The translations under genes were made by a program, and so were the position numbers. Shown here one piece after another: positions 1 through 8,382 of a stretch of DNA of 19,491 bases. The stretch is from NCBI GenBank assembly GCA_022578965.1, contig MU400946.1, positions 1 through 19,491 of the forward strand. Reading direction: 5' to 3'. The notes under the pieces were generated by a model. That model did not search any database. It was not told the origin of the DNA and was given only the letters and a program-made list of their open reading frames with translations. The first letter of the stretch is position 1, and the number at the start of each line of letters is the position of its first letter. The DNA comes from Xylaria sp. FL1777. Taxonomy: Eukaryota; Ascomycota; Sordariomycetes; Xylariales; Xylariaceae.

Positions 1-24
1 CACCCCCCCCCCCCCCCCCCACCT

Positions 25-93
<69 letters not shown>
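1..93. repeat. Poly-C low-complexity tract
   Basis: Apart from an A at 2 and the interruption ACCTA at 21-25, every base is C: 18 in a row at 3-20 and 68 in a row at 26-93. It is not a telomere repeat, which would be CCCTAA. The opposite strand is a G-run that could form G-quadruplexes. A homopolymer this long is also a common place for assembly or base-calling error, so its length is uncertain. Confidence 0.9.
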
Positions 94-96
94 ATT

Positions 97-130
97 AAAA
101 AAAAAAGAAAAAAAGAAGAGAGAAAGAAAG
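97..130. repeat. Purine-only A/G tract
   Basis: A run of 10 A at 97-106 continues as an all A/G stretch to 130. Only ATT separates it from the poly-C tract, so a pyrimidine-only tract switches to a purine-only tract on the same strand. No function can be assigned. Confidence 0.85.
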
Positions 131-1737
131 TTGTGGTAATAGTTCATTACACCTGCAAGTGTGCTGTGGCTACTATGGTTAAGTGCTTACTTACTGAGCA
201 AGTATCCAGGTACAATGTAATATTTAGCCCACCCCCTTATGTAACTGGAAGAGAGCAACAGAAATTATTTACTCACTTGACTAATCTGCTCGTTTGACTA
301 CATGTAGGCCTGACTTTGTTACACACTGTGACATTCCAGAGGAGAAATCTCCGGGTATTAACCAAGTAGGCCGCCCATACTTCGACTTAGGTTCTTACCT
401 TCCACTTTGGGATCCTTGTTTTATACCTACAGCTAATGCTACTCATTACCTTACATAGAGAAGCTCCTACTTCACGAAAAGGGTATTGTTGCTCTTGATC
501 ATTTAATGTTCACGTGAGGGAGAACCATTCATTAGCTATATAATTACCGAAAAGAACCCAGTATAGTCAGGAAGGTCATAAAAGGCGCTAGATGTAAAAG
601 CACACAGCAGACAGCGGGAATATTGGACAAACTCTTAGATTGAAATATGTTTCTCATTGCCTCAAGCACGCAACAATACCGAGCACATGCCCATATGGCA
701 ATTGCTCTACAAATGATTCGTTGCCATCTTACACCGAATGTATTCCCCGTTGACGAATGGGACATACCGATTTTCTAATTTTAACCTGTATTATCTACGG
801 ACTTATATAAGCTTCAAGCTGCACTTCTCTACTGGAAAGCAAACTAAAATTTTGCAAATTGGCGGTCTGTCGGACTGGTCGGCTAACCATAGGCACCCTT
901 CGACCTTCCGGACTTACGAAATAATGAAATCATGGCATATGCCAAAACGACTTAACTCCAAAATTACTAAGCATTAGTTAGGAATGAATCTAGTGCAATT
1001 TATCTTCCCTCTTTGGCACCGAGATATTTTCGGTAAATCTCTATCATCTCCGCAGCAATGACAATTGTGTAAGCTCTTTTTTTAGCGAAGTTGCGAGTCT
1101 TAACTCGACATGTTAATAAGTAGTCCCAGCCATCAAAAGTCGCAATAGCCTCCGAGTATTTCAGCACTTGATCATTCTCCAGCAATCTGGTAGCAAATAT
1201 TTAAAAACCTGATCTGCATTTATTCCCAGAATTTCACTTTATTAACCGTGTTTTTAATACCTCCTTACTCTTTAAATAATGGAGTTATAACACCTGTAGT
1301 AGTTGCAACCCTAAATGGGCAAAATAATAACATAAAAAACGCTATGCCAACAAACTAATCAAGAATCGAGAGATCTAGTAACTAGTACAACGCTCTTCTA
1401 CGGGTATAAAAAGCAACTCAAAAGGTAAAGAGGCTACTGCCAAAGTCGCTAAATTGAGATGCGGCATGCTTAGATGCGTGAGCATGTTAGCTAAATCGTT
1501 AACGTCTTATACGAGATGTTCAATCTGAATATATTCCGCAGTGAAAAGCCAACGTTGCGTCTCGGCAACGCAACACCAGCACCAAGTAGATAGCTAAAGA
1601 CAGCAGTTAACGCCTTTTTTTTCCTCTCTCCTGGATTTTAACCACATCGTAAACCGCAAGTCCGTTGTCACCAATGGCTCTAACAAACTGAAGTAAAGCA
1701 CAAGTGTTGGCTAAACTCGCAGCACAGGCGGCTTCGC
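131..1737. other. Stretch without recognisable gene
   Basis: Moderately AT-rich DNA with only short open frames. The longest are 73 codons at 544-765 minus and 79 codons at 738-977 plus. A 61-codon minus frame at 1185-1000 opens with TTG. None has recognisable motifs. A 7-bp hairpin (GTTGCGT 1554-1560, ACGCAAC 1568-1574) precedes a T-run at about 1614-1621, but no RNA gene could be built around it. I see no tRNA or transposon terminus. Confidence 0.6.
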
Positions 1738-2169
1738 CTACAAACGGAATACAGAAGAGCATGCCTGTAAGGAGGCTGAGAATAAACTCTTCTCGCTCCT
1801 CTTCTCGATTTCTTTAGCTTGTTCTACTATCTTGTCCACACTATTCCCTGCCCTATCCGTAGAGAATGCAGGCAGGGAGGAAGCATTAACTGTATCGCGC
1901 GTGAGTATAAACTCATAAAACTCAGCAGCCTCGCCTAAGATCAAGCAGGTCCCTAGCCTTGGGGTAAGAATCTGAGATGAGATAGTTGGAGTTATATAGA
2001 TGTCAACATTTTCATAGTTGACAAGGGAACGTTGTTCAAAAAAAAAATATTGGTTGCTGCTTTCCTGAATTGACCCAAGACATATATCAAAATTGTACCC
2101 ACTATAACCTAGTAAGTGGATACCTAGTGTATATCTAGACTTAGTATCAGAATCAGTACATACGACCAT
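1738..2169 (-). CDS. Unrecognised 143-codon reading frame
   Basis: An uninterrupted minus-strand frame with an ATG at 2169 and a TAG at 1738-1740. I do not recognise the protein; it has no signal peptide, membrane span or known motif. The C-terminal third is rich in Lys, Glu and Ser. The ATG lies inside the 5S rRNA gene, antisense to its first 12 bases, and the frame stays open further upstream, so the apparent start is probably accidental. It could be a gene fragment cut by a 5S insertion, an exon of a degraded gene, or a chance frame. The last is a real possibility at this composition. Confidence 0.18.
   Translation of the reverse strand: MVVCTDSDTKSRYTLGIHLLGYSGYNFDICLGSIQESSNQYFFFEQRSLVNYENVDIYITPTISSQILTPRLGTCLILGEAAEFYEFILTRDTVNASSLPAFSTDRAGNSVDKIVEQAKEIEKRSEKSLFSASLQACSSVFRL
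2130..2136 (+). promoter_or_regulatory. TATA-like element upstream of 5S gene
   Basis: TATATCT starts 28 bases before the first base of the 5S gene. In Neurospora, 5S genes need a TATA element near -29 in addition to internal control sequences, so position and sequence both fit. Function is inferred. Confidence 0.5.
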
Positions 2170-2276
2170 AGGACCCGGAAAACGCGGGGTCCCGTCCGCT
2201 CCCCCATAGCTAAGCCGTGTACCGCCAGATTAGTAGTTGGGTCGGTGACGACCAGCGAATCCCTGGTGTTGTATGT
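2158..2276 (+). rRNA. 5S ribosomal RNA gene
   Basis: Full-length fungal-type 5S rRNA, 119 nt. The ends pair as helix I (2158-2166 with 2268-2276, one G-U). The 3' half carries the conserved core TTAGTAGTTGGGT and CCAGCGAAT that holds the TFIIIA/TFIIIC control region. Helix III can pair GGGG with CCCC. Helix II (2171-2178 with 2215-2223) pairs with a bulged A2221 and a single C2175-T2218 mismatch. The GNRA-capped stem GGTCG-GTGA-CGACC (2240-2253) is perfect. It is a lone copy beside protein genes, matching the dispersed 5S arrangement of Neurospora and relatives. The pairing pattern favours a functional gene over a pseudogene, though the C-T mismatch leaves some doubt. Sequence and length are compared from memory with Neurospora-type 5S. 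Confidence 0.93.
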
Positions 2277-2300
2277 TCTTTTCCTTTTTTTGCTTTTTTA
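2277..2300 (+). terminator. RNA polymerase III terminator of 5S gene
   Basis: Three T-runs follow the mature 5S end: T4 at 2279-2282, T7 at 2285-2291 and T6 at 2294-2299. Runs of four or more T on the coding strand end Pol III transcription. The first run is the likely stop and the others are back-ups. Confidence 0.8.
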
Positions 2301-2574
2301 GTATGCCCCATCCCTCTTCATGCACCTTGACAAGGTCCTGTCTAGTAAGGCATTTTTATTTTACATATGGTTCCCCTTTCAAGCTACTTAGTTGAGTTGA
2401 GCCACACAGCTTATGTCACGGCCCAACCCTCAATGTATGTAGATGTTTACTTATCTAATCACGCAACACCCCGCATGGGGGAATATGCTAAAGGAAAGCA
2501 ACCAGTTGTAGATGTGCGTCTTTGTCTATTCAATAGATCAACAACACAAATTCCAATAGGCCCTCAACTTGGAC

Positions 2575-4637
2575 ATGGCCCCAAGACTTTGCAAATGCTG
2601 CAGCGTCATCTTTGCGCATGAGCCGAAACTGCGAGAAGACCTACCACATCACTCGTCTCTTGAGAGCCTCATACTAGCAAGTGAAAAGGGATGTTATATA
2701 TGCAGGACGATAGCCAAAAGCGAAGCAGGAAAGGCCATTGACCCCACTGCCCCCTTTGAACCAGCTTCGTACCTCGCTCCTTTGACCGGCGAGTTCTCTG
2801 GTTTGTTCAAGTTGACAATTGATGCCGTTCCTAGTGACGAGGATTTAGACCAGTGGTTCTACGACGAGGACAGGGACGATGACGACGGTTTCGAACTGCC
2901 AGAAGCCCCAATTTGGGGGTTTCTTTTGATACCCGCTGAAGGTAAGTAATCATTTAATCACTCATAATTATTAATAAGGTATGCCTAGTTATTCTTTTAC
3001 TGACAATCCATATAGATATGGAGGGTCCATCCCCCGATATTATAATACCGACCACAATGGATCTAGGGAGCCCCGAGTTTCTCCAAATGATTCGAGGATG
3101 GATGTCTGTATGCTCTTCGAAACATCCCCACCACGAGGACTCGGGTTTCCGCCCCACTAGGCTGATAGAGATTACCGATGATGTTCGTGTTCGCCTTGTC
3201 GTAACCAAAGGGCATCCGCACATAAACTCCTACGCGACACTATCACACTGCTGGGGTAAAGCAAAAACTCGCAAGCTATTGGCCTCCAACATGGAAGCTT
3301 CTCGAGCAGGTATCGATATAAGTGAGCTGCCAACGAGCTACAAAGAAGGAATCGCCGTATGCAAAGCACTAGGCATAAAGTATATCTGGATCGACAGTTT
3401 ATGCATCATTCAAGATTCAAAAGAGGACTGGAATCGAGAAGCACTGACCATGTGTGACGTTTACTCGAACGGAACTATTAATATCGCAGCAGCGGCCGCA
3501 GCGGAGAGCTCGCACCCAAGCTTTCTCGAAAGAGATGCGCAGCTCATCGGTACGGTAGAAGTCACCACAAAGTTGGGGAGTAAGGGCCTCCAGAAGTATC
3601 ATATCATGTACCAAGGCATGTTCACGGACGAAGTAGAGAGGTCTCCCCTACGCCAACGCGCTTGGGTTGTTCAAGAGGTGTTCCTGTCAAGGCGTAACTT
3701 GTATTTGACCAAGGGGCAGGTTTGGTGGGAGTGTAGTGATTTAGTGGCGTGTGACGGTTTACCTGGTGGAGTTCCCAAGGCGATGAAACCACCAGAAGGA
3801 CAGGTACAAATGTGGAGAGGTCTTGTTGAGACATACACATCTTGCCAACTCACCTTCGTCTCAGATAGAATGGTTGCATTTGCTGGGGTTGTGAACTCTT
3901 TCAAGAGGAATAATCCTGGGGACTCTTATGAGGCAGGTATGTGGCGCTCCCAGTTACCGATGGCCCTGGTGTGGGGGAAAGACTCAGGACGAACGTATCG
4001 GCCGGCAATCTATCGAGCTCCTTCCTGGTCCTGGGCTTCAATAGAAGGCCCTATATTATGCCCACGACTACAAGGCGAGGACGGGCCAATCAATGTGGTG
4101 GCTGAGGTTCTTAATGTCACATCGGTCGCAGGGGATGGCGCTAATATGGCCATGTTTAGAGGGGGTCACCTACAGTTGTCAGGTCACCTTACTGAAGTGC
4201 ATGTCCATGACGACCACATCTTAATAAAAGGGCCGGATGGGTCGTTCAACTTCATCGAAGGATCGCTGGATCACGTGAAGACCTCAATCCAGGACCAAGG
4301 CAACTGGACCGGGGCCAGCCTTGATGAAGTCGCGGAAAGTGGCGAGCCCATGCTCTCGTACTTGGATCAGATAGGAGCCACGGATCTGACCTCCGGGATT
4401 TTAGAGACGGCCACCCGGGTTACCAAACTATGGAATGATTGGAATATGAAACTTTTCTCCTTACCCCTGATCACCCACAGGTCACGTGGACAACTCATAA
4501 GTCAAGGTCTATTGTTATGTCGCTTGGATATTGAAGCCCAGACCGTGTACCAACGTGTCGGGGTTTGTAAAACGTATGGGGAGGTTACGACCCATAAATT
4601 GCTCGAGAGCGCCAAGGAGACTATCACGATAATATAA
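2575..4637 (+). CDS. HET-domain (heterokaryon incompatibility) protein
   Basis: Two exons, 2575-2941 and 3016-4637, encode 662 aa. The 74-nt intron (GTAAGT to TATAG, branch-like CTGAC at 3000-3004) splits a GAT codon and joins the frames cleanly. The ATG at 2575 follows an in-frame TAG at 2557 and has G at -3 and +4. The N-terminus has the Cys cluster typical of HET proteins (C6, C8, C9, C40, C43). The HET domain (PF06985) begins at YATLSHCWG (195-203), passes YIWIDSLCIIQDS (245-257), and reaches the family's RAWVVQE (about 337-343). PSWSWAS (458-464) is the usual downstream signature. Family members trigger growth arrest or cell death when unlike fungal individuals fuse; many are orphans with no known partner. 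I see no NACHT, STAND or WD40 module, so this is a stand-alone HET protein. All family motifs are intact. Its partner and actual role cannot be read from the sequence. Confidence 0.93.
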
Positions 4638-4953
4638 CGAAGGTCACTTGGTCGTGTACTCAAATCAACATAATATAGCATGTATGAAACTCTCCCTGTC
4701 TAAACTTTTCCCATTCCGAGAGGATGGAGTTACTGGAGAGAAAAGCAAATAGTGGACGCATACCCCAACCATTGGTGGCTGAGTATTGAAGAAGCATTCA
4801 TGAATTGCCTGGCAATATTCTGCGACGTTCGCTATCCCTCCCGAGTTCGGGGCCAGAGGTAACTTCATGTAATAGCCGACTGGCGAGCCTCTTTCTTCAC
4901 CGAAATCACCACTTCCGTTTCGTACTCCCGACGGGCAAGCCTCCGCCCAGCAG
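4638..4953. other. Intergenic stretch downstream of HET gene
   Basis: It contains the HET 3' region and a 67-codon minus frame (4868-4665) that starts with ATG but has no recognisable motif. No RNA gene, repeat or terminus is seen. Confidence 0.5.
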
Positions 4954-5213
4954 ATGCGCCCTCATCAGAGTCTAAGTAAATGCGGTTTTCCCATCGCCCG
5001 CGCCTATTCGGCGAAGATGAGGACGTCTGTCAACATCACACGCCAACCTGGATTGTCCGTTAGCGTCATTCACAAGGACCATGAGGTTTTCAAGTGTAAC
5101 TTGGGCACTGAAGATGTCCGAAAAGATCAACCCCCCGACACCAATACTCTCTCTACTGCATTGTGTCCTTCTTGAAAGTCGTTATGTCTGCCTCGCTGGA
5201 CATTCTCAACTAG
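4954..5213 (+). pseudogene. Frameshifted fragment of a serine beta-lactamase-like (PF00144) gene
   Basis: The frame from 4954 (or the inner ATG at 5017) contains QPGLSVSVIHKDHEVF, a Gly near NLGTEDV, and PPDTNTL. This is the pattern of the N-terminal beta-strands of fungal beta-lactamase/penicillin-binding-protein-like enzymes, which run PGLSxxVxHxGxxV...G.D...PPxxDTLYxIAS. The frame then breaks at a four-unit CT repeat (5147-5154) and stops at 5173-5175. Dropping one CT unit gives a reading that continues TLYCIVSFLKVVMSASLDIL to a TAG at 5211-5213, close to the family's region around the catalytic SxxK. The Ser and Lys themselves are not convincingly kept. The rest of the enzyme, normally several hundred residues, is absent. 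Family assignment is by eye, so this is a decayed fragment of moderate certainty. Confidence 0.55.
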
Positions 5214-5990
5214 GAACGCAGAGTCTATAACAAGGGCTAGTAGTCTAGGGCTTAAAAGATAGGAATAGCTTGAATTTATATATACTAAATCTATATAATA
5301 GCATTCAAAGTGCTAGCAACTTAAGTGCAACATTTTTAGTTTAAGTCTCCTGAAACAATTTTAGCAAAAAAAAGAAATAAAGTGCTGCTCATTTGTATTT
5401 TAAGCAACAATTATGCCGGCCAAAAGGCTGTTGGAGCTTGAACATTCTCTAGGGGAACTTCTTTGTATGCCCATCCTCCAGAACGTATAACCAAAGCGTA
5501 ATCAACTAATCAACAATTGACGGTTTTCATCCGTAACCTTTGTGCAACGGACCATATCATACTGGACATACGAGGACCTAAGCCCACACTTGGGCTGTCC
5601 ATGTGGCCTATATTTTCCAGCCCATATGATTAACCCCCCTTAAGGTGTCTCACGATTTCCATGCCACTAAACTACTCAGCGCTAAACTGGATGCACAAGT
5701 AACAGCTTACAAGTCGAATACCGGTACCTTGTTTGAGAAATAGAAACAGGCTTAATATATTTAAATATAAGACTACTAGGATCTGATTCAATATCGCTTT
5801 GCAACACGGTCTAATTGGCTTTGCAGCTCTAGTAGTTCAAACATACCGATGCGCTCTCCGCTGCCGTCAAGCCGAAGTTCCCCACCCCTCCGTAATGGCC
5901 CACTTCAAATAGATAGCTACCTAGCTAACTAGCTAACAAGCCGACGTCTCCTCTCTCAACAGCCCTCGCATTCGGGGAGGACAATCGACA
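5214..5990. other. Upstream region of the M24 peptidase gene
   Basis: AT-rich at 5250-5400, then of mixed composition. It holds TAGCTAGCTAACTAGC-like short repeats around 5915-5937 and pyrimidine-rich DNA just before the ATG. No open frame of note, no RNA gene and no clear TATA box. Presumably it contains the promoter and 5' UTR of the peptidase. Confidence 0.45.
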
Positions 5991-7507
5991 ATGGACAACG
6001 CGAAGGTCTCTACGATGCCGAAGCCCCAGCCGGCGCAGACACCTCCCAATCGCTCACGGCGCCCGCCGTTTCGGTGGCCTCTGATCTGCATCACATCCGC
6101 CGTCGCTCTCCTCTTGCTCTTCTTCCCTCCCGTCTTCACTCACATTCCGCCCACCAACCAAGCCGCGCCCTCCTCCTCCGCTTCCGCCTCCGCCCTTGAA
6201 ACATGTGCGTGGCAAGCCCTCGAGTCGCACGTCTCCCTCCTCGACGTCCCGCCCATCAGCCGCTCCGACTTCCTCGCGCGCCAGGGCGTCCTCGCCAGCG
6301 CCCTGCGCGCCGCCGGCGTCGACGCCTTCATCGCCGAGCCGTCGGCCTCGTCCACATACTACGCCAACATCTCGGCGCGCTTCGGCCTCTCGGAGCGCCC
6401 GTACCTCATGATCCTCGACAGCGCCGCGCGCTTCTCTTACCTCGTCCCGCAGTTCGAGATAGGCCGCCTCAACCCGGAGTCGCAGCACATGGTCTTCGAG
6501 GGCGACGCCGCTGCCGCCGCCATCCCCTGGCGCGAGGAGCTGGACCCCTACACCGTGCTTCTCGAGAGCGGTCGCCTTGGGAGGGGAGAGGGAGAGGGAA
6601 AGACAAAGGTCATGATTGACGAGCACACGCGCCACATGATCGCCGCCGGGCTGCAGGCCGTCGGCGTCGACGTCATCTCTATGAGCGTCGACGTCAAGCA
6701 GCTGCGCGCCGTCAAGACCGAGGCTGAGATCGCCATCCTGAAGGGCATCAATGCCTTCACCCGGCAGCTCGTGCGCGCCCTGCAGGGGTGCTTGCGCCTT
6801 GGCATCACGCAGGAGGACGTGGTCGCCGCCGGGCGAGCGCTGTTCACGCGCGCCGGCGTCGGCGAGGGATACTGGGCCATCGCGCTGTTCGGTTCGCAAG
6901 CGGCGTATCCCCACGGAGGCAAGAGCGGCGCCGTCTTGCAGGACGGCGAGTTTGTCCTTGTGGATATCGGGAGCGCGTTGCATGGGTACGGGAGCGACGT
7001 CACGCGCACCATGCTCCCGCCAGGCGGTGCCGCGAGCGACGAGTTGATGGCCATTTGGCAGACTGTGCGGCGCTCCCAGACGGCCGGGTTCGAGAAAATG
7101 CGGCCCAACGAGACCTGTCGTGATGCTGACGTCGCGTCGAGGGTCCCCGTCGAGGAGGCTGGGTACGGCCCGTATTACACGCATCGTCTAGGACATGGGT
7201 TGGGGCTGGAGACGCACGAGCACCCTTATTTGAACGGAGCGAATTACGAAAAGTTACGGGCCGGTGTAGTCGTCACGAATGAACCGGTATGTAGTTGGTC
7301 TTTGAAACTCTGCGGTTCTCTGCCTAAAACTTGGTGACTTACACAATCACGATGATGATCTAGGGAATTTATGTGACCAACGAGCAAGCGACACGGCTTG
7401 GGAAGAGCAATGGCTTCGGTGTTAGGTTAGAAGATCCCATCCTGGTGACCGAGGACGGAGGAGTGCCCTTGACTGGTCGACGAGCAGAGTCTCCCTGGGA
7501 CCTGTAA
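5991..7507 (+). CDS. M24 metallopeptidase, Xaa-Pro aminopeptidase/prolidase-like, membrane-anchored
   Basis: Exons 5991-7286 and 7364-7507 encode 479 aa. The 77-nt intron (GTATGT to TAG) is in phase 0 between TNEP and GIYV, a block that is continuous in the family. Residues 31-50 are a hydrophobic segment after a basic, Pro-rich tail, suggesting a type II membrane anchor or uncleaved signal. A creatinase-type N-terminal domain spans about 90-230. The pita-bread catalytic domain spans about 242-472 with all five metal ligands: D325 (VDIG), D336 (SDVTR), H402 (GHGLG), E431 (TNEP) and E455 (RLEDP). H308 (YPHGG) and H409 (THEHP) fit the substrate-binding histidines. The expected role is removal of N-terminal residues before proline, or cleavage of X-Pro dipeptides, with two metal ions, probably at a membrane or in the secretory route. 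Exon 1 is much more GC-rich than its neighbours and strongly prefers C/G at third positions. Exact substrate is not deducible. Confidence 0.93.
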
Positions 7508-8382
7508 AATGCCTCTACGTGTTTCTGATCCGCTACCAACCAAGACCAGCAAGCCTACCAATAACTGGATAAGTATTAGATTCTGGTGTCTCGTTACTGT
7601 GCGTATTGACCATAGACTGTTCTCTAATTGTCGATATGTCACTACGCCGATAATCTCAGCTTTGGTATATGAATAATATATCAGGTAAGTAAACACATAC
7701 ATATTGCTGCTGTTCCCTTTTAGCTCTTTATGGCATACTGTGCTCCCATTGCTTCGGTTCTACGTCCCTTCAATTACAGGTATAGAGAGGAGCAATCCTC
7801 CTGCTTTGGTACGAAACCCTTGATAGTAGCAAGTTCTCAACAAAATCAATCTGTACCTTCATCCAAGTAGTTGGCCTCAGGTGTACTTGGCCTTCTTTAG
7901 ACAGTTATTTTATTTGATCCTCATAAAAGTAACCACACTAAGTATTGTGGCTCATTTACCTAAACTTCAGTAAATACATAGGTTAAGGTCCGAAGTCTGC
8001 ACTAACCTGGACAATTGAATACAGTGCATTTTATTTATTACTTATGACAGCTTATATAATCCACACAGGATCCCGACGCCCCGGTCGAGTCGACCTGAAT
8101 CACGATGCCTTGCCTTGGTCTTGGCTTCTAAGATCAGGCTTGACAGGAGCTAGTGCAATATTTATATTCGAGAAGCTTTAGGAACGTAATTTGGGTGCTT
8201 ACAATTGGAAAAGCGCTGTGGTACGTGGCTGATACGTGGCTGGTGTGCGCTATGTTACTTAGCTAAGCATAAACAACATCGATTGCTAGCATCAGAGTCT
8301 TTTTCTTTATTTTTAATAGCTCCTCACCGGTGCTACGTTACGATCGCTAACAACTTTACGCTCGCTTTGCTTCTCGTCCAAA
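7508..8382. other. Intergenic stretch between M24 and HNH genes
   Basis: About 875 bases of moderately AT-rich DNA. It holds the 3' end of the peptidase transcript and the presumed promoter of the HNH gene. A 67-codon frame at 8205-8408 has no motif and overlaps the HNH start. No RNA gene or repeat was found. Confidence 0.5.

Noticed and set aside
1..93. Telomere
   Set aside because: No CCCTAA or related unit; only C with three other bases near the start.
1554..1622. Hairpin followed by a T-run as a small Pol III gene
   Set aside because: A 7-bp stem and a T-run 40 bases later are not enough; no A or B box and no conserved RNA seen.
2569..2574. TTG codon two residues upstream as HET start
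   Set aside because: Nuclear fungal genes start at ATG. The next in-frame ATG at 2575 has a good context.
2367..2621. 84-codon plus frame overlapping the HET start
   Set aside because: It overlaps the HET gene in another frame and has no motif. At most it is an upstream frame.
6054..7184. 376-codon minus-strand frame
   Set aside because: It lies wholly antisense to the M24 exon, whose motifs and metal ligands are complete. Its composition (Asp, Arg, Gly, Ala repeats) is typical of the shadow of a GC-rich gene.
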